A DNA stretch of 64,000 nucleotides, taken from assembly GCF_000150275.1 (NCBI RefSeq), contig NW_002060945.1:9569650-9633649 (forward strand). Reading direction: 5' to 3'. Under the pieces are notes generated by a model. The model saw nothing but the letters and a program-made list of their open reading frames with translations. It had not been told where the DNA came from and searched no databases. A program made the translations under genes and the position numbers. The first letter of the stretch is position 1; each line of letters starts with the position of its first letter. This document shows, one piece after another, positions 29,815-42,280 of the stretch. The DNA is from Trichoplax adhaerens. Taxonomy: Eukaryota; Placozoa; Uniplacotomia; Trichoplacea; Trichoplacidae.

Positions 29815-32800
29815 ATGATGAGGAAAAGCATCGACTACGACGCAACTTGGGCGTCATTGCGAAAAGTCATCTTTGATGTTCTTACATTGAAACCGGTGGA
29901 TCGAATTATATGGAGCGATAGTATATCGTATCCTTAACATCATAGGTCTATTATTTGTTAGCCAGATATTCATTTTCAACCTTAAAATTGTTGCAATCCA
30001 ATAGTAAACGACCTTACAGGATTAGTGTGTTGACATGATTGTCCTAGGCAAGCCTATACAGTACTGTAGCGCCATGACCAAATGGATGCAATACTAGCAG
30101 TCATGTTACTTTACCCTATGATCGATCAATAGGGTAGAATGCCTTGATCTCTTAATCATGACAGTACTATAAAATTGATCAATCGATGAAATAATCATGT
30201 AAGTTACAATGACTTTCCTATCATTCTGATGGACTATCTTACTTCATTCTTGCTATCATGAACTACTGTAACAGTATTGTGTCAACATGATTCTGTGTAG
30301 TCTGTAGCGATCAGTAAATAACTTGTAAACTAAAACTAAAATTATACCTACTCACCATGATGATCAATATTACAACACTGTACATAGGTAAAAGTAGTTA
30401 ATATCCAGTGTTACAGGAGATTAAAATAGCTTCAATTACAATTATATCTGGTAACTAACTATTACTATCATCATGGATAGTCTATTGCAGTAGCTGTGCT
30501 AGCTCAATTTCAAAACAAGGAAAGAATAGGGATCAATTCAAACTTGTACTACTCTCCAAGAGTTAATGGCGATAACCTGACTATTATATTCTCTATGTAC
30601 TAATACATGACTATGACTTGGAGATATTTTCTTTAATGTCAAAATTTCTTACTCGCTCATGAAAAAAGTGATATTTACTCTATTTGCATCTCTTCTTCGG
30701 AATATATCGAGCGTATTTACAACGATTGCAAGGAATTCCTTATTTCCCATATTACCCATATTAAAAAGGAGGTAAGTTGAATGAAAGGACTGATGTTACT
30801 ACTGCATACACGGTACATGCTGAATCACACTATGTCTAAAGATATAGTTTAGTAACATGTCAATACAATATCAAGTTATGGCTGCGCTATGCTTAGTCTT
30901 ATGCCTTAGAAATATTTTCGCATGTACAAGTCACGCAAGGATGTGATGACGCAAAACTAGAAATGTACTCTTTTTATATTTAGGCCATCAAAGAATTACT
31001 TGCCTATTTTAATAGCGAAATAGTTTAATGCTGCTGATTAGTATGATGAGACAAATAATTAATTTTAATTACATATTAGCTACATGGTGGAACTTTTAGA
31101 ATGTACTAACTTAGATTTAAAAGGCAGCATCCTACTCTGCTAAAATTAAAGGCTAAAGGGCATAGCAGTAATAATATTACTAAAATGTCATAATGCACGT
31201 CGTAATTCCAGTGATGTGAATTTGACTTTACCCTTAAATTTATACACTGTACCGTAAATCGTCTCATAAAATAGGGTCCTTTCTACAATAATGTAATACA
31301 GTAATTATTCATCAATCACATGATCGCAATTGATATTTTGACTGCAGCGTTCCAATATATTTCATCATCACTATACTAATCTCTTATTCGCCAATTGTAG
31401 CTGACTGGTGTATACTCGCAAGCTTTACTGAAAAAATATTATGAATATTGGATAAAATTTAGCTCTGGAGCCAGTTATCTCAATTCCATGTTTACGTATG
31501 TTTAATAGCATATTTAGTTATAAGTGTTATAAATGTAGCGTTGTCAACGATTACATATGAAATAATTGATATTTATGTAGCTTAAAATTGAAAAGTATTC
31601 ATATAGATATAACGAAAGCAAGAAATTATAACTGATTTTAGTACAGAATTATGTGATTTAACAAAACAAGGCACTACAGTAACCGTAATCACGCGCTAGT
31701 AAAATGATTGCAATACGCGTACAACCTTACTTCTTAATAAATATTACATGCAATCCGGCCCTTTATTCTCCACTTATTGTATCCTTATTAACTATTTTTC
31801 ATTATCGAGTCTAGCTGTCGAATATGTACGCAGGTTCAAGTAGTTTTTTACTAAATCTTGTTTCTATCATCTACCAGGTATCTCAATCGTAGTCGCAATT
31901 ATATGCATGGAAGCGACAGCTCTTATGAACAGATGCCCTATTCAAGCCAAGAGAATGAGGAGCTACCAGCAGAAATTGGACAAGTAATTAGACACGCTAA
32001 TTTTCAAATTTTTTATTACAATATTAGTCACTATGTTGTAAATTGTTACATGCAGTTCTAATAGTAATGTGCATTAATTTACGAATGGTTATCATCATTG
32101 TTAACAAATTCATTATTCCATCAATTATTGAATATTTTTTAACACAGATTGCCATGCAGCAATGGCAGGAAATAATCATTGAGGAATACCAAGTTGAATT
32201 GGTCAATGTTTTACTTGCTGCCATAGAAAAGTTTGTAGCTACCCTATGAACTGATATTTTTTAATATTTCAAATTTGAATGTTGTTATGACTAATTGTTA
32301 CTAGCCGTTGTAATATCATGCTGTCTTCTATGACGTTTTATATAAATCTATATATAATGATTCTTATCTAAACACTTCACAGTGATCGTAAAGAAGAAAA
32401 TATTCCTGTTGCAGATTTAGTACAGGGTGTTATCCATTCGTTTGGTAAATTCGTTGAACTCTAAATTAAATTTTATCGCTAGTAGTTATAATGGTATACA
32501 GTAGATAACACTCTATCAGATACATTCTGACAATTATGCCTAATTTATTGTTTGATATCATCAATTTACAGTTAATGTAAAAGGGGATGAAGTAACATCT
32601 CTCAAGGTAGGCTATTATCCATTAGGAAAGACAATTGTATAGTAATTTTGTATTTATTTAATACATAAAAATAGATGAAATTAATATATAATCCTTACGG
32701 ATATCCTTTACAAATCTACTGAGAACATTATCTTATAACCGACAAAATATACTTCACTGTAGTTTTATCAATCGGTATTTGAAGCTCGGCTCCTGGAAGA

Positions 32801-35800
32801 GACAAAAAATTTCTATGCTCGTGAGCTTGCTCGACTAAGGGAATCTTATGATTTTTCAGGATTCATAAAGGCCGTATGTAAAGCTTACATTTTATAATAC
32901 GAATATAGATAGCTGTTATTTACCTATTTAAAGTTGCTAAACAATCTATGTGTCACATTACATTTTCGCAGGTTAAGAATAGAATTGATGCTGAGCAACA
33001 CCGGTGTCAGAAATTTTTTCATGTTAGTTCGCATAGTAAAGTACTGAAAGCGTGCATATCACGACTAACAGCTGAACAGATAGACTATCTCAACTGCGAA
33101 TGTGCACGACTTGTAAAAAATGAGTTAATCGACGGTAAGCATTGGACTTTTTATATAATAGATCTTTAGCGTAATAATGGATTGTAATTAAATTTCAGAG
33201 CCTTCGGTATATCATATTTTACAGTTGCAGTGCCAATAATAGATTCCAGACAATGTATCTAATTGATTTACATATATCACTTATAGATTTAAACTGTTTA
33301 TATAAATTACTGAGATTGGTTGATAATGGTCTAAAAGTTATGCTTCAGGAGATAGAAAGTCATATCAAAAGAATTGGTAAGTTGCTTGTTATAAATTTAT
33401 TCAGAAAAGTAAACTTGATACCACGCACTAAATATTATATAATACGAAATAGTACGCAACACTAGTAATAAAGTAAAAATGTTTTAGGCGTTGAAGTCAC
33501 TGCTGACCTACGGAAGGAAAACGTACGATGAATTGAAGATTGTAGCAGATCGAATCTTTCCATACAATTTTAAATAAAGCATATTAAATTATTAACAAAT
33601 TTTCTTTAAATGTCGTATTGTAGACTTGTGAAGATTATGTGAATGCTATGCTTAAGGTATCCGATAGATTTTCGACACTGATCCAACAGGCTTTTGAGGA
33701 AGATCCGGAATTTAAGACAATCTTTGGAAAAGTAAACTAAAGCTGGCCAGAATATTTGATATATAGATATATTTATTAATTTAAGGCAGTATCAAATGAC
33801 ATCATTATTTAAAAAATAGGCCATCAGAGCTGTAATAAATCATTCGAACTCTTCCAGTACTCCTATCAGGGCTGCTGAAATTGTAAATGATACCGTAGCT
33901 TTTTCAATTAATTCTATTGATCAGTTTTATTCGGGTCGTTTCTGTCTGACTAATGTAACATTTTTTTATTAGCTCGCTAGATACGCGGACATTCTTTTAA
34001 AGAAAGGTTCGAAAAACTGGAGTGATGCTGAGTTGGATGATAAGCAATCTCACGTGGTTAATAAAGAAGCCGAAATACGTTTTACTCTTCCTGTTTGATT
34101 TATAGCTTTTCTTACTCAAATTTATCGTTTCAGATTAACCTATTTAAATATGTGGACGATAAGGACCTATTTCAGAAGGTATTAGTTCAAGTTTTGCTTC
34201 TACAATTTAAGTAGCGATTTCCATTCGAAGAGTAGTGCAGAAGGCTATTTTAGCTACTACAGATCGCAAATCTCATTCATTGATTATATTTAGTTCTATA
34301 GCAAATTCTTAGCTAAGCGATTGATTATGAATGGATCGATATCGTTGGATGCTGAGGAAGAAATGATAAAAAAATTAAAGGTATTAAAAATTAAGTAAAA
34401 TACTCAAATTTGTCTAGATCTCGGATATACATAGCCACATTTGATTGTAATATCTTCTTTGAATATCAGATTATTTGTGGTTACGAGTATACAAGCCGAC
34501 TACATCAAATGTTCACAGATATACGTTTGAACGAAGGTGTAAACAGCGAATTTTCATCTTATTTGAATAAGAAAAACATCAAATTAACCGTGAATTTTAG
34601 CGCCAGCGTCCTACAGGTATGTAGTCATGCAATAATATATCACTTAAAACTGCTGACTTTTTGTTTCTGTTACCGTTACCAGTCTGGAGCCTGGCCTTTA
34701 AATCAAACTTCTTCGCCATATTCTATACCACCAGATCTGGAAAGATCGCTCACAACGGTATTATTCTAAGTTTGATACAATAAAATATTCACTTAGAGTT
34801 AATCTTAAATCTTTTTTCAGTTCGAAGAATACTACTGCACCTCGTTACACCGTGGAAGAAAACTAGTTTGGTTACCTTACCTCTCTACTGGTAAAATTTA
34901 ATACTTATAGAGCGAAGTGTTTATAATTCGTATGCAGTTTTCTGTAAAACTAACCAATGCTGCAATTTGTTAAATCCCTTTTTAGCTGAACTTCGTATGA
35001 CCTATCTAAAGAAGGGTTACTATGTCACTACAACAACTTATCAGATGGCAGTTTTACTTTTATACAACAATGCTTTATCGTATACAGGACGGTAGGTCAA
35101 TCACTGAATGTAAACTATATTAAACCGTTAAAGCTATACTTTTCTAATATAAAGTTGGTACAATTGCAACAGAGATATCGCAACGTGGACGCAATTGACT
35201 GAAAAGGAATTAATTAGAACTCTCTCCAGTCTAGAAGCAGCAAAAATTCTAATTAAAGTTAGAATTTTTAATGAATGTTCTGTTACAGCAAAAATTTTTT
35301 AAAAGAATGTATCGTAATTATAGGAAAATTCCCGTGAAGGTAATAGTTATAAGCTGAATTTAGAATTTGGTAATAAACGCACAAAATTTAAGATAGCATC
35401 ATCGTCTATACGTGAGAGTCCTCAGGTAAAGGATTTTTAATTGCTCCCCTTATCCATCTAATTTAAAATAGTAGAGATAATTTACCTATTTTTTATGTTC
35501 TTCAGGAAATAACCAAGGTTCACAGTAGAATTGAAGAAGAGAGGAAATTATTCCTACAGGTAAAAAGCATGGATAACTTTGCAATTGAGTGTTTCGGTGT
35601 CTAAGTAATTAAATGTTTATATGTAACTTGCAGGCAACAATAGTTCGAATAATGAAATCGCGAAAAGTCTTAAATCATAACTCCCTTTTAGAAGAGGTTA
35701 AAAATTTATTTAATGCGTGTGATATCGTATAGTCATAGATTGCAAAAGTTTCCTTATTCTCATTTTAACCTGACTGTTAGGTCATTAAGATGTCAGTTAA

Positions 35801-36004
35801 TAGATTTTCGCCCTCCATTGTGCTTATTAAGGTAAGTTTTCGAATTACTATTCTAATCTATGCTATACAAGTATCTACGGAATAAAAGCTTAAATTCTTA
35901 ACGTGGTACTATATCATTGTTAGAAATGCATTGAACTTCTGATCGAGAAAGATTACATGAAGAGAAATGAGGGAAGACAAGATGAGTACAACTACATCGC
36001 GTAA
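29815..36004 (+). CDS. CUL2: Cullin-2, scaffold of a cullin-RING ubiquitin ligase, 26 exons, 738 aa
   Basis: Exons: 29815-29927, 30669-30771, 31401-31495, 31878-31983, 32148-32230, 32383-32444, 32572-32606, 32763-32873, 32972-33134, 33287-33376, 33488-33522, 33624-33731, 33820-33882, 33973-34056, 34134-34178, 34294-34380, 34470-34616, 34683-34757, 34821-34890, 34986-35091, 35173-35257, 35324-35425, 35506-35559, 35634-35696, 35781-35831, 35924-36004. All join in frame; human CUL2 has 745 aa. The N-terminus (DYDATWASLRKVIFD) and VADLVQGVIHSF form the cullin-repeat part that binds Elongin-BC receptors. The cullin-homology domain includes LFKYVDDKDLFQKFYSKFLA, CGYEYTSRLHQMFTDI, SGAWPLNQ (CUL2: AGAWPLTQ), GRKLVWLPYLST and TTYQMAVLLLYNN. 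The WHB domain has ATIVRIMKSRKVLNHNSLLE, whose MK lysine (about residue 682) is the expected neddylation site, and the protein ends DEYNYIA as cullins do. CUL2 is preferred over CUL1/CUL5 by these segments. Confidence 0.93.
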
Positions 36005-37061
36005 AATGCGCAGTGTGACACTTAATGGCTTACTCGATCTTAGTAATGTAAATGAGAGCTTTGTGGCTAAATAGCATGAAATAACTCTGTTCCATATATC
36101 TCTTGTCGTGATTATTGCAAAATCATAATTAAATGAATGAGTGAATGAACGATTGGTTTTTTACCACCTAAATGATTTGAGTGACTTATTTATTGCCAAG
36201 CTCATAGTTGTCTATATGATCCATTGGATACCTGTAAGGGCAAAGATACGTATTTTGCTATGTACACTGTACAGTATAATGATGCGATAATTAATAACTT
36301 TTTCTGGAAATGTCTACATTGTAACGCAAGAAATATCTTGCGTTATCTGGAAGTAAACTAATTACTGCCTATAACTTTTACCTGTGTTTTATGTGTTCAA
36401 TGATAAAGTAATTCCATCAATAGGTACTTGAATATACTATAATTTTACTTCTTGATACGATGCTTAGAGTCGCTATCCGCTAAAGCGTGCAGTTATGCTG
36501 TAGTACATAATGTTCATTATCTATCAGAATTGAAAGATACTATAATGAAAACATTACGATCTACGTAGTGCTGCATATTAAGTACGTATAATATAGTGAA
36601 GCAGTACTGAATTATTTAGTAATTTACTGTAGATTAGAATTTAGAAAGCTAATGCACTATATTATAGTAAAATGATCCACGTATCTATTGTTGGTCCCTC
36701 GGTATAATTTGATAAGGGTACATTCAGCCGGCAAATGGTGGTACGTATATAATTGTAGTATTGCATTAAATCAGTTCTTAACAATAAAACTTATCAGTCT
36801 AAAACTAAACTAGCACGAAAATTCTTGTTGGGTAAGGGTAACAGCATATTACTACGGTAGTGAACAGCAGGCGATACTATACATATTTAATACGTGCATT
36901 TAACGTGTATATTAGGTAATAAGGTACACGAGTGAAAAAGGGGACAAACATCTGATTCGTAACTTCAATTTCTTTAGTTTTACACACCCGTATAGGGTCT
37001 ATACACAACTTATAATAAATTCGTAAAACTAGCGAACAAATTTACGCTTTCTTTCGCTTAG
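36005..37061. other. Intergenic stretch between CUL2 and an orphan ACBP-like exon
   Basis: 1.06 kb, AT-rich. It holds one GTAC palindrome (36261-36276) and a 24-nt inverted repeat at 36322-36345 (TAACGCAAGA, AATA, TCTTGCGTTA). I searched it for exons equivalent to ACBP exons 1-3 and saw none. Confidence 0.4.
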
Positions 37062-37165
37062 GAATATCTAAAGAACAAGCCAAGGAAAATTGGATGAAGA
37101 AGGCGGATAAATTAATCGGAAAAAAATGTGGCAGGGAGCATGGCAGTATTTCTAATGATGCATGA
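37062..37165 (+). pseudogene. Orphan ACBP-like terminal exon
   Basis: After a plausible acceptor (CTTTCGCTTAG) the phase-1 frame reads (G)ISKEQAKENWMKKADKLIG and then KKCGREHGSISNDA and TGA. It matches the last helix of acyl-CoA-binding proteins (GMSTEEAKQAYIKKANSL in the intact gene at 40588), with the same intron position and phase. No upstream exons with the PGFFD/KWDSWN region are visible between CUL2 and this point. It could be the remnant of a tandem duplicate or the last exon of a paralogue whose other exons I cannot recognise. Confidence 0.55.
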
Positions 37166-38398
37166 TTACACTTTAGTGATACGTTCTATAGCCTTCTAAA
37201 TATCCATTATTAATACTGTAATAACATTCTATCGATTAGTGACTACTGTAATACAAGAACGAGAAGGTTTTACGATAAGCCTAATATACAACGTACAGCA
37301 GTCGTTGTGGTATACTATAGTATAATTTCTTCGAGGTATAAATGCGATATACAGTACTGTAATAACAATACTCTAGCGATTCTATTCGTATACAAGAATA
37401 CGCGTATGCAGTGTAATATTAGAAGATCATCGTCATGTGCGGTGAGAAGGTTTTAGTATACGAAGTAGGATTAATCCAAGGCATTATTTGAACTAACCAA
37501 AGAATGGAGTAAATGTAGCATAGTATAATCTCTTCAGATCACTCATGAGAAATACGATATGATAATTAATTATACCGGCCGAGAACACTATATCGATTGA
37601 CAGCTACTGTAATGGGGGGAGGTGAACTAGATACTTTTTACTGTTGTTCTACCTCCGATGGACATGATGACAACAAAGAGAAACTCACACTAATTCTAAT
37701 TTAATTAAAAGGATTGTGTATTGTAAGCTAATCCCCTTTAAAAAGGTGAAAATTGAACGCAATTTGAAGTATTCCTCAGTCTACACTGTGCTCTTAAAAG
37801 AGCATCGAGAAAGGATCGAGGCCCATTCCACTCTATCCCACAGCATTTAGATGATTGCAATTTCAAGGGCATTGACTTGCAACAAAAGAAGACAAACAAA
37901 ATGGATGATTCTCGCAGCACATCGACGCAGTATTTGGCAAGGAATCATCCTATCCCATGATCAACGTTGACATACGATTGAAATAGTTGTGTACAGCTAT
38001 GGACTACTAAACAGAACACTGCATTTAGTAGTCCATAGCATAGCGAAGCAGAAAAGTTCTTGTCAATACTACAGAAGGCATCGAGAAGAGTCGAGAGAAG
38101 AGAGTTATTGGTATTTGTTTGTTTGTTTTTATTTATTTATGGCTCATAGGACGGACGTCCGGATTGTTTGCATAAGTAAAAAAATCTCCACTGTACTATA
38201 CACTGCATTGCTAACATGATACACTACACAGTCAGTACTATAGGCATGACTAAAAGGTGCATGCGCTTACACACAGACCCTCGCCGCGTGCAACCAGTAC
38301 ATAAATCGATCGGCCAGATCCATTTCTGCACTTGACTGGTTTCCAACGAGCTGCAAGAAGGTACCTGGAAAGCGGAAAAAAACAACAACAACGTTAGA
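37166..38398. promoter_or_regulatory. 5' flank of the ACBP gene
   Basis: 1.2 kb without a recognised exon. It carries a perfect hairpin at 37996-38039 and a purine-rich AACAACAACAAC leader just before the proposed ACBP start. Short open frames at 37738-37920 (-) and 37989-38219 (+) have no resemblance to known proteins. Confidence 0.35.
37996..38039. repeat. Perfect 16-bp inverted repeat with 12-nt loop
   Basis: GCTATGGACTACTAAA is followed by CAGAACACTGCA and then its exact reverse complement TTTAGTAGTCCATAGC. An RNA copy would fold as a 16-bp stem without mismatches. It lies about 360 nt upstream of the proposed ACBP start. Confidence 0.8.
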
Positions 38399-40643
38399 AT
38401 GGAAGTAAGTAGCGTTAAAATGGATCAAGAAATCATTTAATCTCAGCTGTTACCAGTACTAAATGAGAGTAAAGCAGTCATTGAAATGGTAGATTTGGAT
38501 GTTAGTTGATTTGAGTTTTCCCAGTACACTTATGTCGGAAAGTTGAACCTTAAAATAGGACGCTTTTACCGTAGGGAGTATAGACATAGTCGTAAACAGT
38601 GTCGCAGTGCCATGGCGATAACGGATTGATGAAGAGTACAATATAGAAGGATTGTTGAAAAGCTCTCCATGAAGTTATTTTAAGCTGTTCATCATTTTTC
38701 CTTTTTGTTCGTTCTATATCCTGCCTTTTTAAATTGAATACAACTCATTAACTAAATACAGTCGTGAAAAATTTCTTATTCAATGACAATCCTATGGAAA
38801 TGGGAGATTCCTAATTGCCATCATGATTTTGTGTTCAACCAGACTAGCTGATGTTGATATTGTCTGATCATCAAATAATGAATCATTGACTTCATTGTTG
38901 TTCACCAGATTGGACAGATGAACAAAAACTGACTGTAGGTCAATTAACTTAAAGTATTAATTATAAATGAGAAGCTGTCAATGGACATAAGTGACGGTCA
39001 GTGTTGAGCGTATTGCATACTACGGACTATGGACTGCAGAGTGGTCTTTAGAAGTGTTGTTATTCTTCGATTTTGATTACAAATATAACAAGGGATCAAT
39101 CGTTCGATCCAAAGGGCTAAAATGCACATATAGTGTAAACAGGCATGCATCTTTACCATCCTACTGCCTAACCTGATCGAAAAGCTGTGCTCATGCTTCT
39201 ACAGAAAATCTAAAATCAAGTCAACATACCTACCCTACAGCAATGCAAAACCAATACTGTACTGTAAAAATAAATTATACGCATTATAGTACACGTATAC
39301 GTAGAATGTAAACTATAAAATAGAATTATTCAGTTTTCGTCTACTGGTATTGTTAACTTAATATACGTTCGCAGATTATTCTTCCGAATACTACAATATC
39401 TTTCGTATGTAGTCGTGGTATTTTCAAAACTAATAATAGTCAACAGCAACATCTGCCTGCTACGAAACATACGAGTGTTTTTCATGACTGCAACTATACT
39501 GATAGACTAATACAATATTTGCGATCCAAAGTTTAAAATTATGAGATTGGCAGCGAAATTTCCACTCGCATTTTACAAATTGGTTTTCAATACTATTAAC
39601 TCTCTAACTTGAGTATTAATTATAGGCATTTTTAGTGTTTTAGCAGTCTCAATCGAAAGTTACCTAAGATAGACATATGGATCGCAAGTCAGTTCTGTAA
39701 ACCCAACCATTAGCATTATGTCCTACAGTACCATTGTGTTTGACGCCAATTAACAGTGCTTCAATTTTATATACACAACTGTAATTGTAATTGTAATTGT
39801 ATGTAAACTATCTATCTATCTATCTGTCATATTATATTCACACTATGTACTTCAAGTGCAGCATTATATTAAAGACAAATCTACCCATAAATTAAAAATT
39901 ACACAATTACATATTATTGTTACCTTACAAGATCGACTGAATAATAATATCGCTTTAAAATTCGTTAAATCCTCATATCTACATTTGAAGGAGGAATTCA
40001 AAAGTGCGGTAGATAAGATCAACAATCTTGCAAGTAAACCTTCCAATGAGGATTTATTAGAAATATACGGTCTTTACAAACAGGCAACTGTTGGCGATTG
40101 TAACACTGGTAAGTTATAATTTGTAATGATCACCAAAGTGAGATAATTTTTAATGCTAAACTTATTATTAAAATTTGCATATATACAAGTATACTGCATT
40201 TCAACGCTATCCTACTCATTACGCTGGTCATAATAGTAGGGAGAGAAAAGAGCTTCTCATGAATTTATCTATTCGTTGAAATATGCTTTTCGTATATATC
40301 TAAGCAAATATGAGTATGAAAATGAACGACAACTTTAACATCAATTAATGATCTTTTAATTATGTAGATCGTCCTGGATTTTTTGATCAAAAGAATCGAG
40401 CCAAGTGGGATTCATGGAATTCTAAGAAGGGTTAGTAAGCGATAGACATAAATAGAACTGTATCTTAATTTTTCTATACTACTGTACATTACTTATACTA
40501 ATGTTAGAGTACACTCTAAAATATAAATACTGTATTGTGTTAGGAAACATAACCGATTGTAAATTTTGACTCTATTTTCTAATTTAGGAATGAGTACAGA
40601 AGAGGCCAAACAAGCTTACATTAAGAAAGCAAACAGTTTATAA
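38399..40643 (+). CDS. DBI: Acyl-CoA-binding protein (ACBP/DBI), 4 exons, 80 aa
   Basis: Exons: 38399-38404 (ATG GAA, then a GTAAGT donor), 39991-40108, 40368-40430, 40588-40643. The product begins MEEEFKSAVDKINNLASKPS and contains LLEIYGLYKQATVGDCNT, RPGFFDQKNRAKWDSWNSKKG and MSTEEAKQAYIKKANSL. This is the four-helix ACB fold with the conserved YGLYKQATVGD and KWDSWN acyl-CoA-binding residues. At 80 aa it is slightly shorter than the usual 86-92, ending before the last few Lys residues. ACBP buffers and carries long-chain acyl-CoA in the cytosol. The two-codon first exon is inferred from the perfect donor and from giving the family's usual start; a start elsewhere upstream is possible. Exons 2-4 are certain. 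Confidence 0.85.
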
Positions 40644-42280
40644 TGCAGTAGTTTGGGAATGCTAGTGCTATACACAATGCATTGTACACTGCATCTTGTC
40701 TAGTGATGCATTATTACGCTAGTTCTATAATTATAGTTATCCTTTATTAATTTGAAATGTCATGATCCATAGTAACCTTAGGATGTACTTTTCAGTAGGC
40801 GGTGAATAAATATTGATGCTTATTCTTTGTCAATCTGAAGGTATCAATTATTATGACCAGATAAAAAATTCAAATAAAAACTACGATTTAACGTATATGT
40901 AATCTTGGCATAATCACGCTTCGTATTAACTATCACTTGATAAGGACGCATTCGCTCCAAAAGATTTATAAGTTAAGATAAAAACAACAGAGCCGATAGG
41001 ATCCATTGCTAGGATATTTCGTGTATACAACATAAAATACAGTGCAATACATCCAATATGTTAAAATTACCTGAGAAATTAGTACTTAGCATAGTACTGT
41101 GCTAACTCAATTAAGCTACTTAGTATGCAAGAATACTCCTTGAAAGGTAATACTAAACATTTTTTAAGTATATAAATATCCAGACTGGTCGATAAGCGAC
41201 AGTATTACGTCAAAAGAGCTATCATATTCCACAAAATACTATATCATTTTCGTGATTGTCAATAATCTTAAATCATGTCTGCTCATCTTACTTGTATTGT
41301 AGTCAACAGTAATTAATCATAGGTTTTACTTTCTTGCCGATTTTGTTGACCTGTACTTTCTCTTTCCTTGTCGGGTTATCTCACTCCTATCAGCATTATC
41401 TTCCTCATGATCCTTGCCTTCCTTCATTGATCTCCTTGAATTCCTATTTGGCTATCATTAAATTATGCAGAATGCATTAACTTTGGTTGATACACGAAGT
41501 GATCAAGCAAAATCGTCTATAATGTAAGCTAAGCAGTCGGCCAGGTACAGACACCCGATTATTCTGATAGTTTAGTTGATTACCTACTATACACGTATTA
41601 CAGGCTTAAACGGATTTACTTACGTAGAAATATCCAAACTACTTTACAGCAGCATGGAATAGGACGTAACAATTTGCATGTTATAGACTATAAAGTTAGA
41701 TTAAGTGCATAGCATATTAGCACGCCTGTTATCTTACTTTCTCACCTTTTTAATGGTAGAATAAGCGGCTGATACAATTTCGGTTCGACGATTGAAGTGA
41801 TTTGTAGATTCCTGAATTTAGCAATTTTTACAAATAATAATCGATTTTATCAAGTGGATTTCAAAGGACATACATATTACTATTTGGATATGGTATCATC
41901 TTACTATAATTAATATGCTGTACAATTCGTACCTCGTTTATATATGTATTATCCACAGCATGCGTACTTCCAAGAAGTGACTAACAGTAAATGTAGTTAA
42001 GTAATTTAATTTTTAATTTCAATGGAATAGTCATATCATGATAACATTCACCATTAAAGATCACTATACCTTTTCGCTACGAATTTTTTTCTGTTTCTCA
42101 TAATTACGAACAGAGCTTATTTATCAGTTAAAGATATGAGCAATATATTAAAAGAAATCTAAGATTAGATAATTTCATAAATGCAATTTAGTTATCGAAA
42201 AATTACATTACTGAACAACGCAAAGTGTACTAATAAGTTGTAGTCTTGGTAGTAGCTAGATAACTCTAAGTTATCGATAT
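40644..42280. other. Convergent intergenic region, ACBP / SNAPC1
   Basis: 1.6 kb, AT-rich, both 3' ends. An AATAAA at 40805-40810 lies 160 nt after the ACBP stop and is a reasonable polyadenylation signal. No exon or repeat seen, and no GTAC cluster. Confidence 0.4.
40805..40810 (+). terminator. Probable polyadenylation signal of ACBP (AATAAA)
   Basis: The first AATAAA downstream of the ACBP stop codon. A canonical hexamer, but common by chance in AT-rich DNA. Confidence 0.4.

Noticed and set aside
29815-36004. CUL1 or CUL5 identity for the cullin gene
   Set aside because: The N-terminus, the SGAWPLNQ segment and TTYQMAVLL follow CUL2; CUL1 has SGSWPFQQ and the CUL5 segments differ.
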